Of a stretch of 64,000 nt of DNA, positions 53,506 to 63,135 are shown piece after piece; the first letter of the stretch is position 1; every line of letters starts with the position of its first letter. The notes beneath the pieces were generated by a model, which saw only the letters and a program-made list of their open reading frames with translations, did not search any database and had not been told where the DNA came from. Made by a program: the position numbers and the translations under genes. Origin of the DNA: Psychroserpens sp. Hel_I_66 (lineage in GTDB: Bacteria; Bacteroidota; Bacteroidia; Flavobacteriales; Flavobacteriaceae); assembly GCF_000799465.1 (NCBI RefSeq), contig NZ_JUGU01000001.1, positions 124,001 through 188,000 on the forward strand, given 5' to 3'.

Positions 53506-54480
53506 TTACTCGAACATATCGTATTGTTTATTTAAACTGCTATCTAACGGAATTAATTCCAAAAACCTTATTCTTGGTCGTTTCTCTATGTATACTCCTT
53601 TTTTGTCTTGTCTGTCAATAAACCCTTTAATAGTACAATTAGTAAATAATTTTGTTTTTTCTTTACTTATGTTTCCTTGTTCTGGATAACAAGTCAAAAT
53701 ATGACCAGAATATTGAAATCCGATTGTATTTGAATTTTCGTTGCCTCTTGTCACGTGACCGTCAATCTCAACATACATTCCGTGTTCAAGTTCAGGGAAT
53801 AAAATTTCTTCTTCTTCATCTTTGGCATAAAAAATATCCTTGTTGGCATAGCTTATTGTTGCCTCCGTTGTATCGTCAGCGTCATTTTTTTCGTCATCTG
53901 CAAAATCTATCGATAATTCTCTTTCAGGTTCAATTGGTTTGGCAAGTTTAGAAAATATTGAAGGTGGCAGTTGCGTGAACAATTCAAGATACATTTTAGG
54001 CACGAACAAAATTTCTCCATTTTCATTCATTACTCCAATAAATTGTATTCCATTCTCTTCTTTGAACTTTACATTATCAAAACTTTTTTTTCTCGTAGTT
54101 CCAAGATGTTTGGCAAGTTGAATACACCATTTAATTGATTTAATTATCTTTTTGAAAACAGTTTTAAATCCAGCATCTTTAAAATCAGATTTAGCCATTT
54201 CTTTAAGTGCAGCTACAGTATATGTTGTAACTCCAGTTCCAAGAATTAGTTGAAGCCATTCGCCTATATTTTCGGGAATTAATGCTTCCCAACTACCTTT
54301 TCTGACACGTGCAGGTATTTCAAAATCAATTTTTGCTAATTCTGGGTCTTGCTGTGTTAAGAAGTATCTAAATAATTCATCTATTCCATTCAAAGCGTCG
54401 GCGGACTTTCTTAAATCTAAATAGCCATTCTCGACAGCTTCACCTGAATATTTAAAATATGCTAAATAATCTTCATTCAT
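53506..54480 (-). CDS. Hypothetical protein, 324 aa
   Basis: Unrecognised. The first 70 residues read YFKYSGEAVENGYLDLRKSA DALNGIDELFRYFL, followed by a single hydrophobic segment (WLQLILGTGVTTYTVAALKE) and a soluble region with a very acidic linker (DFADDEKNDADDTTEAT). The C-terminal 90 residues are beta-rich and may be a small OB- or PH-like domain (YVEIDGHVTRGNENSNTIGF). Single-gene cassette, ends gttgtgagc and gctcacaac. Confidence 0.6.
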   Translation of the reverse strand: MNEDYLAYFKYSGEAVENGYLDLRKSADALNGIDELFRYFLTQQDPELAKIDFEIPARVRKGSWEALIPENIGEWLQLILGTGVTTYTVAALKEMAKSDFKDAGFKTVFKKIIKSIKWCIQLAKHLGTTRKKSFDNVKFKEENGIQFIGVMNENGEILFVPKMYLELFTQLPPSIFSKLAKPIEPERELSIDFADDEKNDADDTTEATISYANKDIFYAKDEEEEILFPELEHGMYVEIDGHVTRGNENSNTIGFQYSGHILTCYPEQGNISKEKTKLFTNCTIKGFIDRQDKKGVYIEKRPRIRFLELIPLDSSLNKQYDMFE

Positions 54481-54498
54481 AGGATAGTTTGGTTAGCT

Positions 54499-54639
54499 TG
54501 CTCACAACGGGTTTGTGTATGGTTAGTTGCGTGGTTAAGCAACTAATTTAGTAAACAAAAACGTGCCAGAGAAAATTCCGAAGGAATTTTCCAAATAAGC
54601 AACGACCAAAGCAATTAATTATACACGTTGTTAGCTTTA
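54499..54639 (-). repeat. attC-like site 28
   Basis: Left core gctcacaac, right core gttagcttt. Hairpin GAAAATTCC-GAA-GGAATTTTC. Confidence 0.9.
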
Positions 54640-55200
54640 GTACTTATTTCGTTCATCTTGTCTTTCCCAAATCCAATATTCAACAGTATGATTCCAATGC
54701 GTGTCATTGTCAAAAATTTTGTTGTCAATTTGAGTCAGTTTATTTTGTAATTGTGTCAATTCCTCATCAGAAAATTCCGTTGAGAAATAAGATTCTGGTT
54801 TAAATTTTTTCAGATTGTTTTGGAACTCAATAATTTCAATTCCGCAACGAGCGAATTTTTCTATTTCGCCATTAATATATACTTCTTTAAATCCGTCGTC
54901 GTGATTCAGATAAACAATTTCTCTGTTTTCAATATTAAGTCCGATTGGGTCTCCAGAACCATTAAATCCAATACAGACATATTTGTCGAAATTCGAATCA
55001 TTAATTTTATAAGCCTCGTTTACTGTCTGCAAGTCCTCTGTTAGATAATCGAAACTTAATTCAAGAACGTCATTTGGAAGTCCAATATCAAATAAGAATT
55101 CAGTTGATTTTTGGTCTAGATTAAATTTATTCTTGGAACTATTTAGAGCTTTAAATAACTCCAACTTATTCCATTTATTCAAAAAGTTTTCGTCGTTCAT
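54637..55200 (-). CDS. SMI1/KNR4 (SUKH) family protein
   Basis: Start set at ATG 55198-55200 (MNDENFLNKWNKLELFKALN); the longer frame begins in the attC. 187 aa. The SUKH signature is visible: FLFDIGLPNDVLELSFDY, YVCIGFNGSGDPIGLNIENR, EIVYLNHDDGF and FARCGIEIIEFQNNL. SUKH proteins often act as immunity proteins against secreted toxins, so an orphan immunity cassette is plausible; other roles exist. Ends gttagcttt and aaagctaac. Confidence 0.78.
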   Translation of the reverse strand: MNDENFLNKWNKLELFKALNSSKNKFNLDQKSTEFLFDIGLPNDVLELSFDYLTEDLQTVNEAYKINDSNFDKYVCIGFNGSGDPIGLNIENREIVYLNHDDGFKEVYINGEIEKFARCGIEIIEFQNNLKKFKPESYFSTEFSDEELTQLQNKLTQIDNKIFDNDTHWNHTVEYWIWERQDERNKY

Positions 55201-55205
55201 CGTAT

Positions 55206-55406
55206 TAAAGCTAACGGTTGGTATATGAAACGTAGCGTGTAAAAAGACGCTGAACATTCGGTTTATACTCAAGCCGAATTTTTAAATTTTCTTTTTATCT
55301 TTTAATTCTCAAAAAGCCAAATTTAAAAATTTGGCGACTTCACAAACACACCCGAACCTCTCGGAAAGCCTGTAATAGCTATGTTTTATATACATTGTTA
55401 GCCACC
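55206..55406 (-). repeat. attC-like site 29, long class
   Basis: Left core aaagctaac, right core gttagccac. Central stem gccgaatttttaaattt / aaatttaaaaatttggc, as in site 13; arms gtatatgaaacgtagcg / agctatgttttatatac. Confidence 0.86.
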
Positions 55407-55420
55407 GTTTTTTCGCTCTA

Positions 55421-55957
55421 TTATTTTAATTCAGCTAATTTCTTATCGAACTCCTCTTGCGTAATATAGTCGTTTTCTAATGCTTTACATAAGTCGATAT
55501 ATTTTGAACTTTGCTTTAAATTAAAGTCACTTTGTTCATCATTTAATTTATTCAAATTTCTCTGATATTGACTATCATCAATTACTCCGTTTGCGTGCAT
55601 TTTTTTCAATTCAGAAACTTTAGAATTAATTCCACTCTCTTTTTCTACTGCTTTCTTTTTTGATATTGTGTTTGATTCCGCGCCAATTATTCCGATTACG
55701 AATAATGTCAATGGTGCAAATATTAAACCAGCTATATACCAAAGAAGTCCAAATTCTCCAGTTCCTCTTTTTGAAATAGATACATAAAGTATCGAAAAAA
55801 ATAGAATAGGTAAAGCTCCAGGGATATGAAACATAAATTCCAATATATCTTCACTCGGCATATCTTGTCCAGCTAGATATCTTTCGCTGAAAAGAAATAA
55901 GCTCGTAAATAATATTGAAAATATAATTGCCTCTGGATAAAATTTTCTTGGATACAT
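55421..55957 (-). CDS. Membrane protein with C-terminal SHOCT-like helices
   Basis: 178 aa. Three hydrophobic segments (AIIFSILFTSLFLFS; ALPILFFSILYVSIS; LLWYIAGLIFAPLTLFVIGIIG) and two short SHOCT-like repeats at the end (LKKMHANGVIDDSQYQRNLNKL and LCKALENDYITQEEFDKKLAEL, given in parts). Unknown function. It is divergent from the 75-aa gene at 55998, with 40 bp between, in the same cassette nearest to the attI-like junction. Confidence 0.65.
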   Translation of the reverse strand: MYPRKFYPEAIIFSILFTSLFLFSERYLAGQDMPSEDILEFMFHIPGALPILFFSILYVSISKRGTGEFGLLWYIAGLIFAPLTLFVIGIIGAESNTISKKKAVEKESGINSKVSELKKMHANGVIDDSQYQRNLNKLNDEQSDFNLKQSSKYIDLCKALENDYITQEEFDKKLAELK

Positions 55958-55997
55958 AAATTCGTATATTGGTTTTCGTTAAATTAAAGAAATATAA

Positions 55998-56225
55998 ATG
56001 GATAAAGACAGAATAAATTCAATTGGATTATTGGCGCAAACTGCTGTTATAAGAACACAACTCGACGCTTTAATTGCAATGTTAAGCGAAGACGAAAAAA
56101 AAGAGTTCGAAAAAGCGACACTTGAGAAAGTATCTCGCCAATATTCAGCTTGGGAAAAAAAATTAACTAAAGATGAATTCAAATTTTTTAGAGATTTAGT
56201 AGAAGATGGTTTGTTCCGTAAATGA
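55998..56225 (+). CDS. Small helical protein, 75 aa
   Basis: Plus-strand gene in the first cassette of array 2. Charged, three-helix pattern: INSIGLLAQTAVIRTQLDAL, LSEDEKKEFEKATLEKVSRQ, DEFKFFRDLVEDGLF. Composition and the good codon pattern support a real protein; family not recognised. Its direction is opposite to the candidate Pc promoter, so transcription from attI would run antisense to it. Confidence 0.6.
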   Translation: MDKDRINSIGLLAQTAVIRTQLDALIAMLSEDEKKEFEKATLEKVSRQYSAWEKKLTKDEFKFFRDLVEDGLFRK

Positions 56226-56238
56226 TGGTTTTTCAAAT

Positions 56239-56305
56239 GGTGGCTAACAAATATATATAGTTACTGGTAACTATATATCTATTATATGCGCACTAAGTTA
56301 GCAAA
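56239..56305 (-). promoter_or_regulatory. attI-like junction with candidate Pc promoter, array 2
   Basis: Cassette end gtggctaac meets aaatatatatag; from AAC (56246-56248) rightward it is identical to the array 1 junction. On the minus strand TATATTTG occupies 56248-56255. The independent first cassettes of the two arrays diverge exactly at this point. Confidence 0.7.
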
Positions 56306-57084
56306 TCTTTAATTCTTTTAAATGAATTAGTGGCCACATGTGTATAAATTTCTGTTGTCTTGGTTGAATTATGACCCAATAACATTTGGATGTAGCGAAT
56401 ATCCGTTCCGTTTTCCAATAAGTGTGTTGCAAAGCTATGTCTAAGTATGTGAGGTGTTACTCTTTCTTTTATACCTGCAATTTTGGCAGAATTAACTACA
56501 ACCTTTAAGACGCTAGAGCTACTATATTTAGATTGGGACATAGGGTTTTCAAACAAATATATTTTAGGTCTGTGAGTTTTAAAATACGTTCGCAAATCTT
56601 CGAGAACAATTTTATTGAGAACAGTATATCGGTCCTTATTGCCTTTTGCTTGTTCTACCCTAATGACCATTCTTTTGCTATCAATGTCTTCCAATCTAAG
56701 ATTCAATAGTTCGTTTCTTCGTAGTCCTGAAGAATAGAGCAAACTAATTATGCATTTATGCTTTATGTTGTTTGTGTGGTTTATAATTGAGATAATGTCT
56801 TCCTTAGATAGTACTTTGGGGAGTTTAGATATTTTCCTCGGTCTCTCTATGGAATAGAATCGATTGGGCATCCCCAAAACCATTTCGTAATAAAACTTTA
56901 TGGAGTTTATGGCCATATTAATCGAAGAGTTTGACTTATTCTCCTTAACTAACTTTTGAATGTATAGTCTAATATCATTCTCGTTAAGGCTGAACAGTTC
57001 TTTGTCTTTATAATAATTAATAAACGCCTCAAAACTATGTACATAATTTTTTACTGTGCTGTCCGAGTATTTTTTCAACTCCAA
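56293..57084 (-). CDS. Xer-like tyrosine recombinase core, array 2
   Basis: 263 aa from ATG 57082-57084, nearly identical to the array 1 copy (for example KVLSKED for KVLPKED, ENPMSQ for ENPISQ). All catalytic residues are retained: Arg in GLRRNELL, HILRHSFA, LLGHNSTKT, Tyr in IYTHV. Differences between the copies are few and mostly silent or conservative, which suggests the core is under constraint despite the broken N-terminus. Confidence 0.85.
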   Translation of the reverse strand: MELKKYSDSTVKNYVHSFEAFINYYKDKELFSLNENDIRLYIQKLVKENKSNSSINMAINSIKFYYEMVLGMPNRFYSIERPRKISKLPKVLSKEDIISIINHTNNIKHKCIISLLYSSGLRRNELLNLRLEDIDSKRMVIRVEQAKGNKDRYTVLNKIVLEDLRTYFKTHRPKIYLFENPMSQSKYSSSSVLKVVVNSAKIAGIKERVTPHILRHSFATHLLENGTDIRYIQMLLGHNSTKTTEIYTHVATNSFKRIKDLLT

Positions 57085-57420
57085 TTTTAGCAGTTAGTCC
57101 TCTGGGCATGGCTTAAAGTTTTCTTTTTTTGATCTTGTTCTAAACCATTCAACATTAATAGCTTTATTGTTGTTGTTTAGTTCTCTGTCATTATAAAAAT
57201 AATTGCAATTTACCCAGGCCACACCTCTGAATTTATCAAAAATCAAATTGAGGTTAGGTTTGCTGTTAATAATATATGCCATACCAAACTCATTGCTCCA
57301 TTTTGGATTGGGTAACTCTCTAATTAACGCCTGAATAACTTTATCGGAATTGAACTGAATGCCGATACATTGTTTTTCTTTAATAAACAGGTGTTTCAAT
57401 GTAATGTGTTTTTTCAGCAT
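56293..57420 (-). pseudogene. Full-length recombinase gene interrupted by TAA, array 2
   Basis: As for copy 1, 375 codons in one frame from 57420 to 56293, but the interruption is elsewhere: in KPCPED-stop-LLKLELKK the codon TAA replaces TAT (Tyr) of copy 1. The N-terminal 108 residues (MLKKHITLKHLF to KPCPED) are otherwise intact, including the VAWVNCNYFY segment broken in copy 1. The stop lies 8 codons before the internal ATG of the core. Confidence 0.82.
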
Positions 57421-57971
57421 GTCGTTGTTTTTTATAAAGTTAGCAATGTAAAACGAAATAAATCTATCTTAAGCAAAATAGTGTTCGTGTAAATTTTACC
57501 CAATTTTGATGGTATTGGAAAAAAATCGCGAAGTACTTAGAATGCGGTGTAAAAGCGCCCATCATTATAGAATATCGCTTGAAGAAGCTCCTCGGTTCTA
57601 AAATAAGGTAGATGATTAATTAAAACAGAACAGGCGGATTTTTAAAAGTTGAAATAAAGTAGCAGTAAATGCTGTGTTGAGAATCAGTAAATAATTAGAT
57701 TTTAACCTTATTCTTTACCGTCTATTGCAAAAATTTCAAAAGAGATATTTATCTGTTTCTTTATGGATATGGTTTTATGAAAAAAAATGAAAAAGGTACA
57801 CCTCAATAATTTCTAATAAAATGCCAAGATTACATTCAAAAAATAGATACCTTTGGGTTAATATATATAGTTTAATCATGTAAACAAAACGAACACGGTT
57901 TTGAACACGATTACATAAAATTATCAGCCTGAACACCCAGTGTTTGTGTTGAAAAAGCGGTTTGGGTCGGG
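57421..57971. other. Element 2 right-end non-coding region
   Basis: Near-identical copy of 17216-17768, including the decayed plus-strand tail and the arm-type words CGAACACGGTT (57890-57900) and TGAACACGA (57902-57910). No intact gene. Confidence 0.55.
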
Positions 57972-58016
57972 CTCATAACCCGAAGGTCACTGGTTCGAGT
58001 CCAGTTCCCGCTACTA
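57972..58016 (+). repeat. att core copy 3: 3' half of tRNA-fMet(CAT)
   Basis: Third identical 45-bp copy, marking the right boundary of the stacked elements. The identity with copy 1 continues leftward through the duplicated 1.77-kb element end. Confidence 0.88.
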
Positions 58017-58034
58017 GGTTAAATTCTTTCAAAA

Positions 58035-58074
58035 AAAACGGTTTAGTTCACTCTAAACCGTTTTTTTTTTTTTT
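58035..58074 (+). terminator. Hairpin terminator after att copy 3
   Basis: Stem aaaacggtttag / ctaaaccgtttt, loop ttcact, and a long T run. Being outside the elements, this may be the original terminator of the tRNA-fMet gene. Confidence 0.82.
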
Positions 58075-58553
58075 ATTTATTATAGATTGTAATTTTAAAA
58101 TTAATTTGTTATTCCCTTTTGTTGACAACTGCGTATAGAGAAACCGTTAAATACATCTGGTTAATTTAAATTATCAAACACCTTTGCTTACCTTGGGATT
58201 TCGTAGCGAAAATTTATTATTCAAAAGTAATATCTAAAGGCGAATAGTTAGCGTGATCATACATATACTTCGGTATTAAAAAAAAATCATCTGTAACAAA
58301 AAAGGGAAAATGACGTTATCTCTACGTGATTTATTTTATAGTTTCGGTTTATGCGAAGGCTTAAAAATAAGAAGTTTGTATAGCACTTTGCGAGCATTAT
58401 CATGAAACCCAAATTGTAAGATTGTGTTTTGATACAAGTTTTTGGCTTTGTAAAAACCGCTTTAAACTTATTTTAGAATTCAATTTTATTTTTAAAGTAT
58501 TGTAAAATAAATTGCATTCAAACCATTTAATTTATTTAGAACCCTTTAATTCA
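58075..58553. other. Non-coding junction region
   Basis: About 480 bp, AT-rich, between the tRNA terminator and the PAP2 gene. I see no further gene, att copy or attC. It probably contains the promoter of the PAP2 gene. Confidence 0.45.
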
Positions 58554-59129
58554 ATGAATTTTAAATCTATCAAATATGCAATGCAACTATGCATTGTTTT
58601 ATTTCTCATTTCTTTACCGCTACAGGCGCAAGATACGAGTGATACAAAACCTCAAATAGGAACCACTCAAAAAGTTGGGGACGTATTGTTAATTGCTTTA
58701 CCAGCAGCAACATTAGGGACTTCTTTTATTATTGGAGATGAAAAAGGAGCTTGGCAATTTACTAAAGGTCTTTTGCTCACAACGGGTGTTACTTACGGTT
58801 TAAAATATAGTGTAAATAAACCGAGACCAGATATGAGCAATGATAATTCATTTCCCTCTGGTCACACCTCTACCGTATTTCATAGTGCAGGCTTTATCCA
58901 TATGCGTTATGGTTTTAAATATAGTATTCCTGCATATGCTTTGGCAGGCTTTACAGCTGCCAGTAGAATAGATTCTAAAAAGCATGATATACTTGATGTC
59001 TTGGCAGGTGCAGCGATAGGTTTGGGGAGTAATCTCTTATTTACTTCGGAATATCAACAAGAGCACATGGCACTCACTTTTTCTAGTGATCAGCAAGGTT
59101 ATATGCTTGGTTTTAGTTATAAATTTTAA
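58554..59129 (+). CDS. PAP2-family phosphatase
   Basis: Start set at ATG 58554 (MNFKSIKYAMQLCIVLFLIS), giving a signal peptide ending LQAQD; the longer frame adds 14 residues. 191 aa. Phosphatidate phosphatase motifs: KYSVNKPRP, SFPSGHTSTVF and SRIDSKKHDILDVLAG (the catalytic His and Asp). It dephosphorylates lipid or isoprenoid phosphates at the envelope. First resident gene right of the elements. Confidence 0.88.
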   Translation: MNFKSIKYAMQLCIVLFLISLPLQAQDTSDTKPQIGTTQKVGDVLLIALPAATLGTSFIIGDEKGAWQFTKGLLLTTGVTYGLKYSVNKPRPDMSNDNSFPSGHTSTVFHSAGFIHMRYGFKYSIPAYALAGFTAASRIDSKKHDILDVLAGAAIGLGSNLLFTSEYQQEHMALTFSSDQQGYMLGFSYKF

Positions 59130-59370
59130 TTTTTAAAGTGTTGGTATTTTTAAGTTGGGAAGAGTTCGCCATGATAGAGCTAAGTAAAATTACAGATAGT
59201 AGGTTAGTTTTATAAATTTACTCGAAATAAATACCCAATTAAAGGTTGATTAATACCGAATATTGCAACTGGGAAAATCCAGAAAGAAAATATTGCAAAC
59301 CAAGATACCGACTTTCTTTTTCGAAGCAGGTAATGTTAATTCAACTTATAAGGTTTTATTCAGAATGGCT

Positions 59371-59416
59371 TAAAGAAAAAAATCCGCTTAAACATTGGAT
59401 GGTATGTTTAAGCGGA
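59371..59416 (-). terminator. Terminator of the exported-protein gene at 59461
   Basis: Perfect 13-bp stem tccgcttaaacat / atgtttaagcgga with an 8-base loop; on the minus strand a run of seven T follows. It lies 45 bp after the stop codon. Confidence 0.82.
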
Positions 59417-59460
59417 CTAAATGTATGTGCCATATTCAAAAATAAGATGATAGCTTTTTT

Positions 59461-60927
59461 TTATCTAGCAGATAGGTTTAAAGATACCGTAAGCATGTTT
59501 CCGGTTCCAGAAAAACGTTCTGCCCAAATTTCGATGTAATCATCTTTTTTCATTTCTATAGTGCCCACAACTGGCACCGCAGATATAGAATTGTCATTTG
59601 TAGCCCTAGTGTAAACTTTTGTTTCATTAATAATAACACCATTTTTAGCAATATATACAATAAGGATAATATCGTTTAAAGATTGATAAGAGACTGAGCC
59701 CACTACTTGAAAGTACCTCTTTTGATTTCCTCTATAAGTAATTCTGTTATCCCCATTTTTTGTAAAGCGGAACAAATTATTTGAGGTAGTCGTTCCTACT
59801 ACTTTTCTTCTACTTGAAGTTCCTGTACCCGTAAACGAGGTGGTTTCACCACTACCAACGACTGCTGATAAATTGATGTCTCCCGTTGCATCTCCATCAC
59901 TTTCTTTTGGAATGCCAGGTGCATTTACAGACCAAGCTGTAGTGAAACTATAACCTATGTAAGAATCTGTTGTATAACCTTTAATATAGTCTGGAGCAGT
60001 AGTTGTTCCAGAAAAAACTGTACCATTTAAAACACCATTGCCTACTGCAAGTCCAGTAGTACTTACGTCAAAAGCTATATCTGATCCATTAACTGTGCTA
60101 AACCCGCTTACTTTTTCAACCAAACCAAAACTTCCTGTGAGCTTTTCAAAAGTACCGTTGTTACTGCTAAACCATGCTTGATTATTTAGCAATAAATTAC
60201 CAATATTGGAATACGTAATACCATCAGCGTTGTTTATAAACTGTATAATATTTCCAAAGTATATTCCAAATCCTGAAATGCTTCCCACACTAGAGGTCAT
60301 ACCATCCACAACGGTATTTTGTACTAGTAGTGATGAATTGGTCGCGATACCTGGACCCGTAATCTCAAAAGCTTTAGTACCCTTTATGGTGAGGTTTCTA
60401 ATACTTCCACCTGTGCTTCCTTTAAAAACTACACCAGATGCTACCAAAATATCTTCATTTGCGTCTAATCCAGAAATGTAGGCATTATTAAGATCTATAG
60501 GGAATGCCAATGCTATTGTACCATTTATTTCATAATAAGTATTCTCGTCTAATTTGTATGTTGTTCCTGAGCCAGCGGTTAGTTCTGGAGCCAAATCTGT
60601 GACAGATTTAATAAGTTTAAAATTATCTCTCTTAACCGATGTATCATTTTCTAACATTGTCCAAGAAGTATTGGTTGTGCTATAGTAGTAAAAAGCTTGT
60701 TCTGTGGTGTCAAAAACCAATAAACTTTCTGCAGGACTTTCAATGGCCTCTCGTTCTAGAGTGCTCATTCTGGGTACTAATAAGCCTTTCGAGGAAGATT
60801 GTAGATCCAATATGGATGTAGTATCTGGTGTGTCAGTGCCAATGCCCACTTGAGCAACAGCAATAGTGCTTGCTAAAAAGCAAACTGTCAAAAGTATTTG
60901 CGTGATTTTAAAATTTGTGATTTTCAT
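59461..60927 (-). CDS. Exported surface or structural protein, 488 aa
   Basis: Signal peptide (ITQILLTVCFLASTIAVAQV) then GIGTDTPDTTSILDLQSSSKGLLVPRMST, in pieces, the N-terminal motif of many Bacteroidota exported proteins with tail-fibre-like repeats. The rest is Ser/Thr/Gly-rich beta structure (TGPGIATNSSLLVQNTVVDG). No catalytic domain was seen. Probably surface exposed. It has a 21-base homopolymer about 35 bp upstream of its start. Confidence 0.75.
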   Translation of the reverse strand: MKITNFKITQILLTVCFLASTIAVAQVGIGTDTPDTTSILDLQSSSKGLLVPRMSTLEREAIESPAESLLVFDTTEQAFYYYSTTNTSWTMLENDTSVKRDNFKLIKSVTDLAPELTAGSGTTYKLDENTYYEINGTIALAFPIDLNNAYISGLDANEDILVASGVVFKGSTGGSIRNLTIKGTKAFEITGPGIATNSSLLVQNTVVDGMTSSVGSISGFGIYFGNIIQFINNADGITYSNIGNLLLNNQAWFSSNNGTFEKLTGSFGLVEKVSGFSTVNGSDIAFDVSTTGLAVGNGVLNGTVFSGTTTAPDYIKGYTTDSYIGYSFTTAWSVNAPGIPKESDGDATGDINLSAVVGSGETTSFTGTGTSSRRKVVGTTTSNNLFRFTKNGDNRITYRGNQKRYFQVVGSVSYQSLNDIILIVYIAKNGVIINETKVYTRATNDNSISAVPVVGTIEMKKDDYIEIWAERFSGTGNMLTVSLNLSAR

Positions 60928-60961
60928 GAGAGTAGGTATTTGTTTAAAATGTGTTTTCTTA

Positions 60962-60982
60962 TTTTTTTTTTTTTTTTTTTTT
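60962..60982. repeat. 21-base T homopolymer upstream of the surface protein gene
   Basis: An uninterrupted T run on the plus strand (A run in the mRNA sense) lies 35-55 bp before the start codon of the gene at 59461, in the leader or promoter. Such tracts vary in length by slippage. Confidence 0.75.
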
Positions 60983-61074
60983 GGAGCTATTCAAGATTTA
61001 ATTTGAGTTACCTATTTTTTATTACTAAATCTTATTAATGGTTCTGGTAACCGAGGTATTGTCTAAGAATTATT

Positions 61075-62661
61075 CTAATTAATAATCACTTTTTTGGTTT
61101 GTGATTGTTTTTCGTTAGCTAGTTTGACCAAGTAGATACCAGTATTAAGATGAGCTGCTAAAATGCTATTGGTTTGAGTGCCTTGATCGAGACTGCTGGA
61201 CATTACCAAACGACCCTGTACGTCATAAATGCTCACATGAGTATCAGCAAGTAATTGTCCTTTGATATGAATGGTTTTTTTGCTTGCAAATAATTTTAGA
61301 TCATTACTGTCTTGCATGTTGGATGAGAGCGTCTGGCTACCAATTCTCAAGAAAAAGCGTCCTGTCCCTGACATTGCAGAGTTTGGGGTAAACGTATAGG
61401 AGGTGGTGTTTAAAAGCGTAAACGTATTAGTTTCACGATCTTCTAAATACACTTCAGTTTCTTCAGGCAAGATGAAGTTTTCCAAACTAAAACTTACCTG
61501 TATGCCTTGAGCTGTTTTTATGCCTATAGGAATGCTAACATCATCAAGCGCAACAAAACCAAGACTTTGGATAGCCATATTGCGACCAACATTATTTTCG
61601 ACCAAGCGGGAATATACCATTAAGCTGGAGTTGGCGCCACCGTAAAGTTCAGCGTCGTATCCAGGGTCTAAGCTTAAGGTTGAGTTCTCATTAAAATAGA
61701 TTTCCGTAGCATAATTTGCTGTAGCGTTATCTACACGTAGCCTAAGCATTTGGTTTGGATTTGCGTCTCTGTTTAATATAAAATCATCAGTTCCTGAAAT
61801 GGTTCTCATTGCTGGAGTGTACAAAATAGGATTAGAGATGGAATCTTTGTGGTTTGCGACCAAAAACCCTTGTCCTGGTGCAATATTTACATTAGAATTA
61901 ACTAAATTATTGATAATGGTAAAGTTGTCTATAGTACCACTTGTTGGTGCACTGCCACTATTATAGCCATATATTGCTGTGGCATTTGGATCTAGCTTAT
62001 CTGAGTTTTCGGCTAAAAAAGCTTGCGAATCCATATAGGTAGGATAAGGATTACCTATAAGGTTCCATGAATTGTTGTTTGCTGTCGTAATTGTGACAGT
62101 TTCACTTGCATTTGCTGTAGTGCCCGTAAACCTTATTGTTTCTCCATTATTTGAAGCTGCTCTGTAACCAACTCCGCTTTTTAATTGTATTGAGCCTTCT
62201 GCTACTTGATCATAATTGAAGTAAGAGCTGGTTGTATTACTATAAGGTCCAAAAAGAAAAAGCGTTGGGGTAGCTGTTGAGTTGACAATAATATCAGCAT
62301 TGGTGGTTAGCCCAGCATCGGCACTGTAACCTAATAAATCTGCAAAGGTCACGTCTCCAGAAGCTTTAACAGGTAAAGAGATCAAATCATTTCCTCCGTT
62401 TACACCAGTTACGCCTACGACATTGATGTATCTATCATAGTTGACAATGTTTGATGTTCCTAACGTTCCGTTTAGAAGTAAGCAAGAAAACTTTGAGGAC
62501 GTCGATTTTAGGTTGATGTTGGAGGCATCAAGAGTTGTACCCGAAGATACAAAGACAGGTGTGCCTGGTTTAACCGTCATGGTTGTTGCTAGATCTTGAG
62601 CGTTTGAAGAAAAACAAAGCAAAGCAGAAATAGCAAGGGTTAATAATAGCGTATTTTTCAT
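61075..62661 (-). CDS. T9SS type A sorting-domain exported protein
   Basis: 528 aa. Signal peptide (NTLLLTLAISALLCFSSNAQ), a central beta-rich region (GNDLISLPVKASGDVTFADL; NSWNLIGNPYPTYMD) and a C-terminal type IX secretion sorting domain: FASKKTIHIKGQLLADTHVS, IYDVQGRLVMSSSL, LNTGIYLVKLANEKQSQTKK ending VIIN. It is exported and then anchored at the surface through T9SS. The GNPYP motif is common in such proteins. Function unknown. Confidence 0.88.
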   Translation of the reverse strand: MKNTLLLTLAISALLCFSSNAQDLATTMTVKPGTPVFVSSGTTLDASNINLKSTSSKFSCLLLNGTLGTSNIVNYDRYINVVGVTGVNGGNDLISLPVKASGDVTFADLLGYSADAGLTTNADIIVNSTATPTLFLFGPYSNTTSSYFNYDQVAEGSIQLKSGVGYRAASNNGETIRFTGTTANASETVTITTANNNSWNLIGNPYPTYMDSQAFLAENSDKLDPNATAIYGYNSGSAPTSGTIDNFTIINNLVNSNVNIAPGQGFLVANHKDSISNPILYTPAMRTISGTDDFILNRDANPNQMLRLRVDNATANYATEIYFNENSTLSLDPGYDAELYGGANSSLMVYSRLVENNVGRNMAIQSLGFVALDDVSIPIGIKTAQGIQVSFSLENFILPEETEVYLEDRETNTFTLLNTTSYTFTPNSAMSGTGRFFLRIGSQTLSSNMQDSNDLKLFASKKTIHIKGQLLADTHVSIYDVQGRLVMSSSLDQGTQTNSILAAHLNTGIYLVKLANEKQSQTKKVIIN

Positions 62662-63135
62662 TGATTTAAGATTTTAGGGCATTCATTTAAGCGCCATTAT
62701 ACATTTTTGATTTTTAAATGTACTTGGTGATATATTTTAATCTTCCGTCTAGATAATTAAAAAGGGTCAATATGGCATCCTGTCACTTGACCTGGATTTT
62801 TACGAATTCCAGAATTTATATTGGTATTCGTAAAGTTGTTGTCTGAACAATTTGTGAGAAGTGAATTTTTTCCATCATAAGTAGGGTTTTTGTAAAAGTT
62901 CGTATAAAATTTGGTTGTTGATCGACATGCGTCTTTGGGGAAACTTATGTAAATCTTCTGTAAAATTACATATATAAACGAAAAAATGAAACATTTTATC
63001 GAGTAAATTTTTTTTTAACATTTTAAAGTGTTATAAGTCAAAATTAAAAGTTTGCATTCTCAACATCAAATCGTGTTGCATGATTATTGAAGCCAATACT
63101 AACTTTTTAATTTTTTTTTTCAATACGCGATTAAT
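62662..63135. other. Intergenic region with a startless open frame
   Basis: On the minus strand, codons ending at TAA 62757-62759 read ACRSTTKFYTNFYKNPTYD, then NSLLTNCSDNNFTNTNINSG and GQVTGCHIDPF. About 80 codons are open but I find no start codon in frame, so it is a gene remnant or chance. Nothing else was identified. Confidence 0.35.

Larger units (their letters stand above)
36937..56248 (-). mobile_element. Integron-like cassette array 2 (about 14 attC-like sites)
   Basis: Nineteen kilobases of cassettes ending at the attI-like junction next to the second recombinase. It differs from array 1 in having several multi-gene cassettes, some genes on the plus strand, two degenerate sites (20 and 21) and one site interrupted by an IS110-family element. 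Inverted cassette ends are still perfect for most units. Confidence 0.87.
33875..58016. mobile_element. Element 2: integrative element carrying cassette array 2
   Basis: About 24 kb between att copies 2 and 3. GAACACGG-type words occur inside both ends (34002-34033 and 57890-57910). It holds an integrase, two accessory genes, cassette array 2 (36937-56248) and the array recombinase. Unlike element 1 it has no visible ATPase or primase, so its transfer may depend on another element. Confidence 0.8.
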
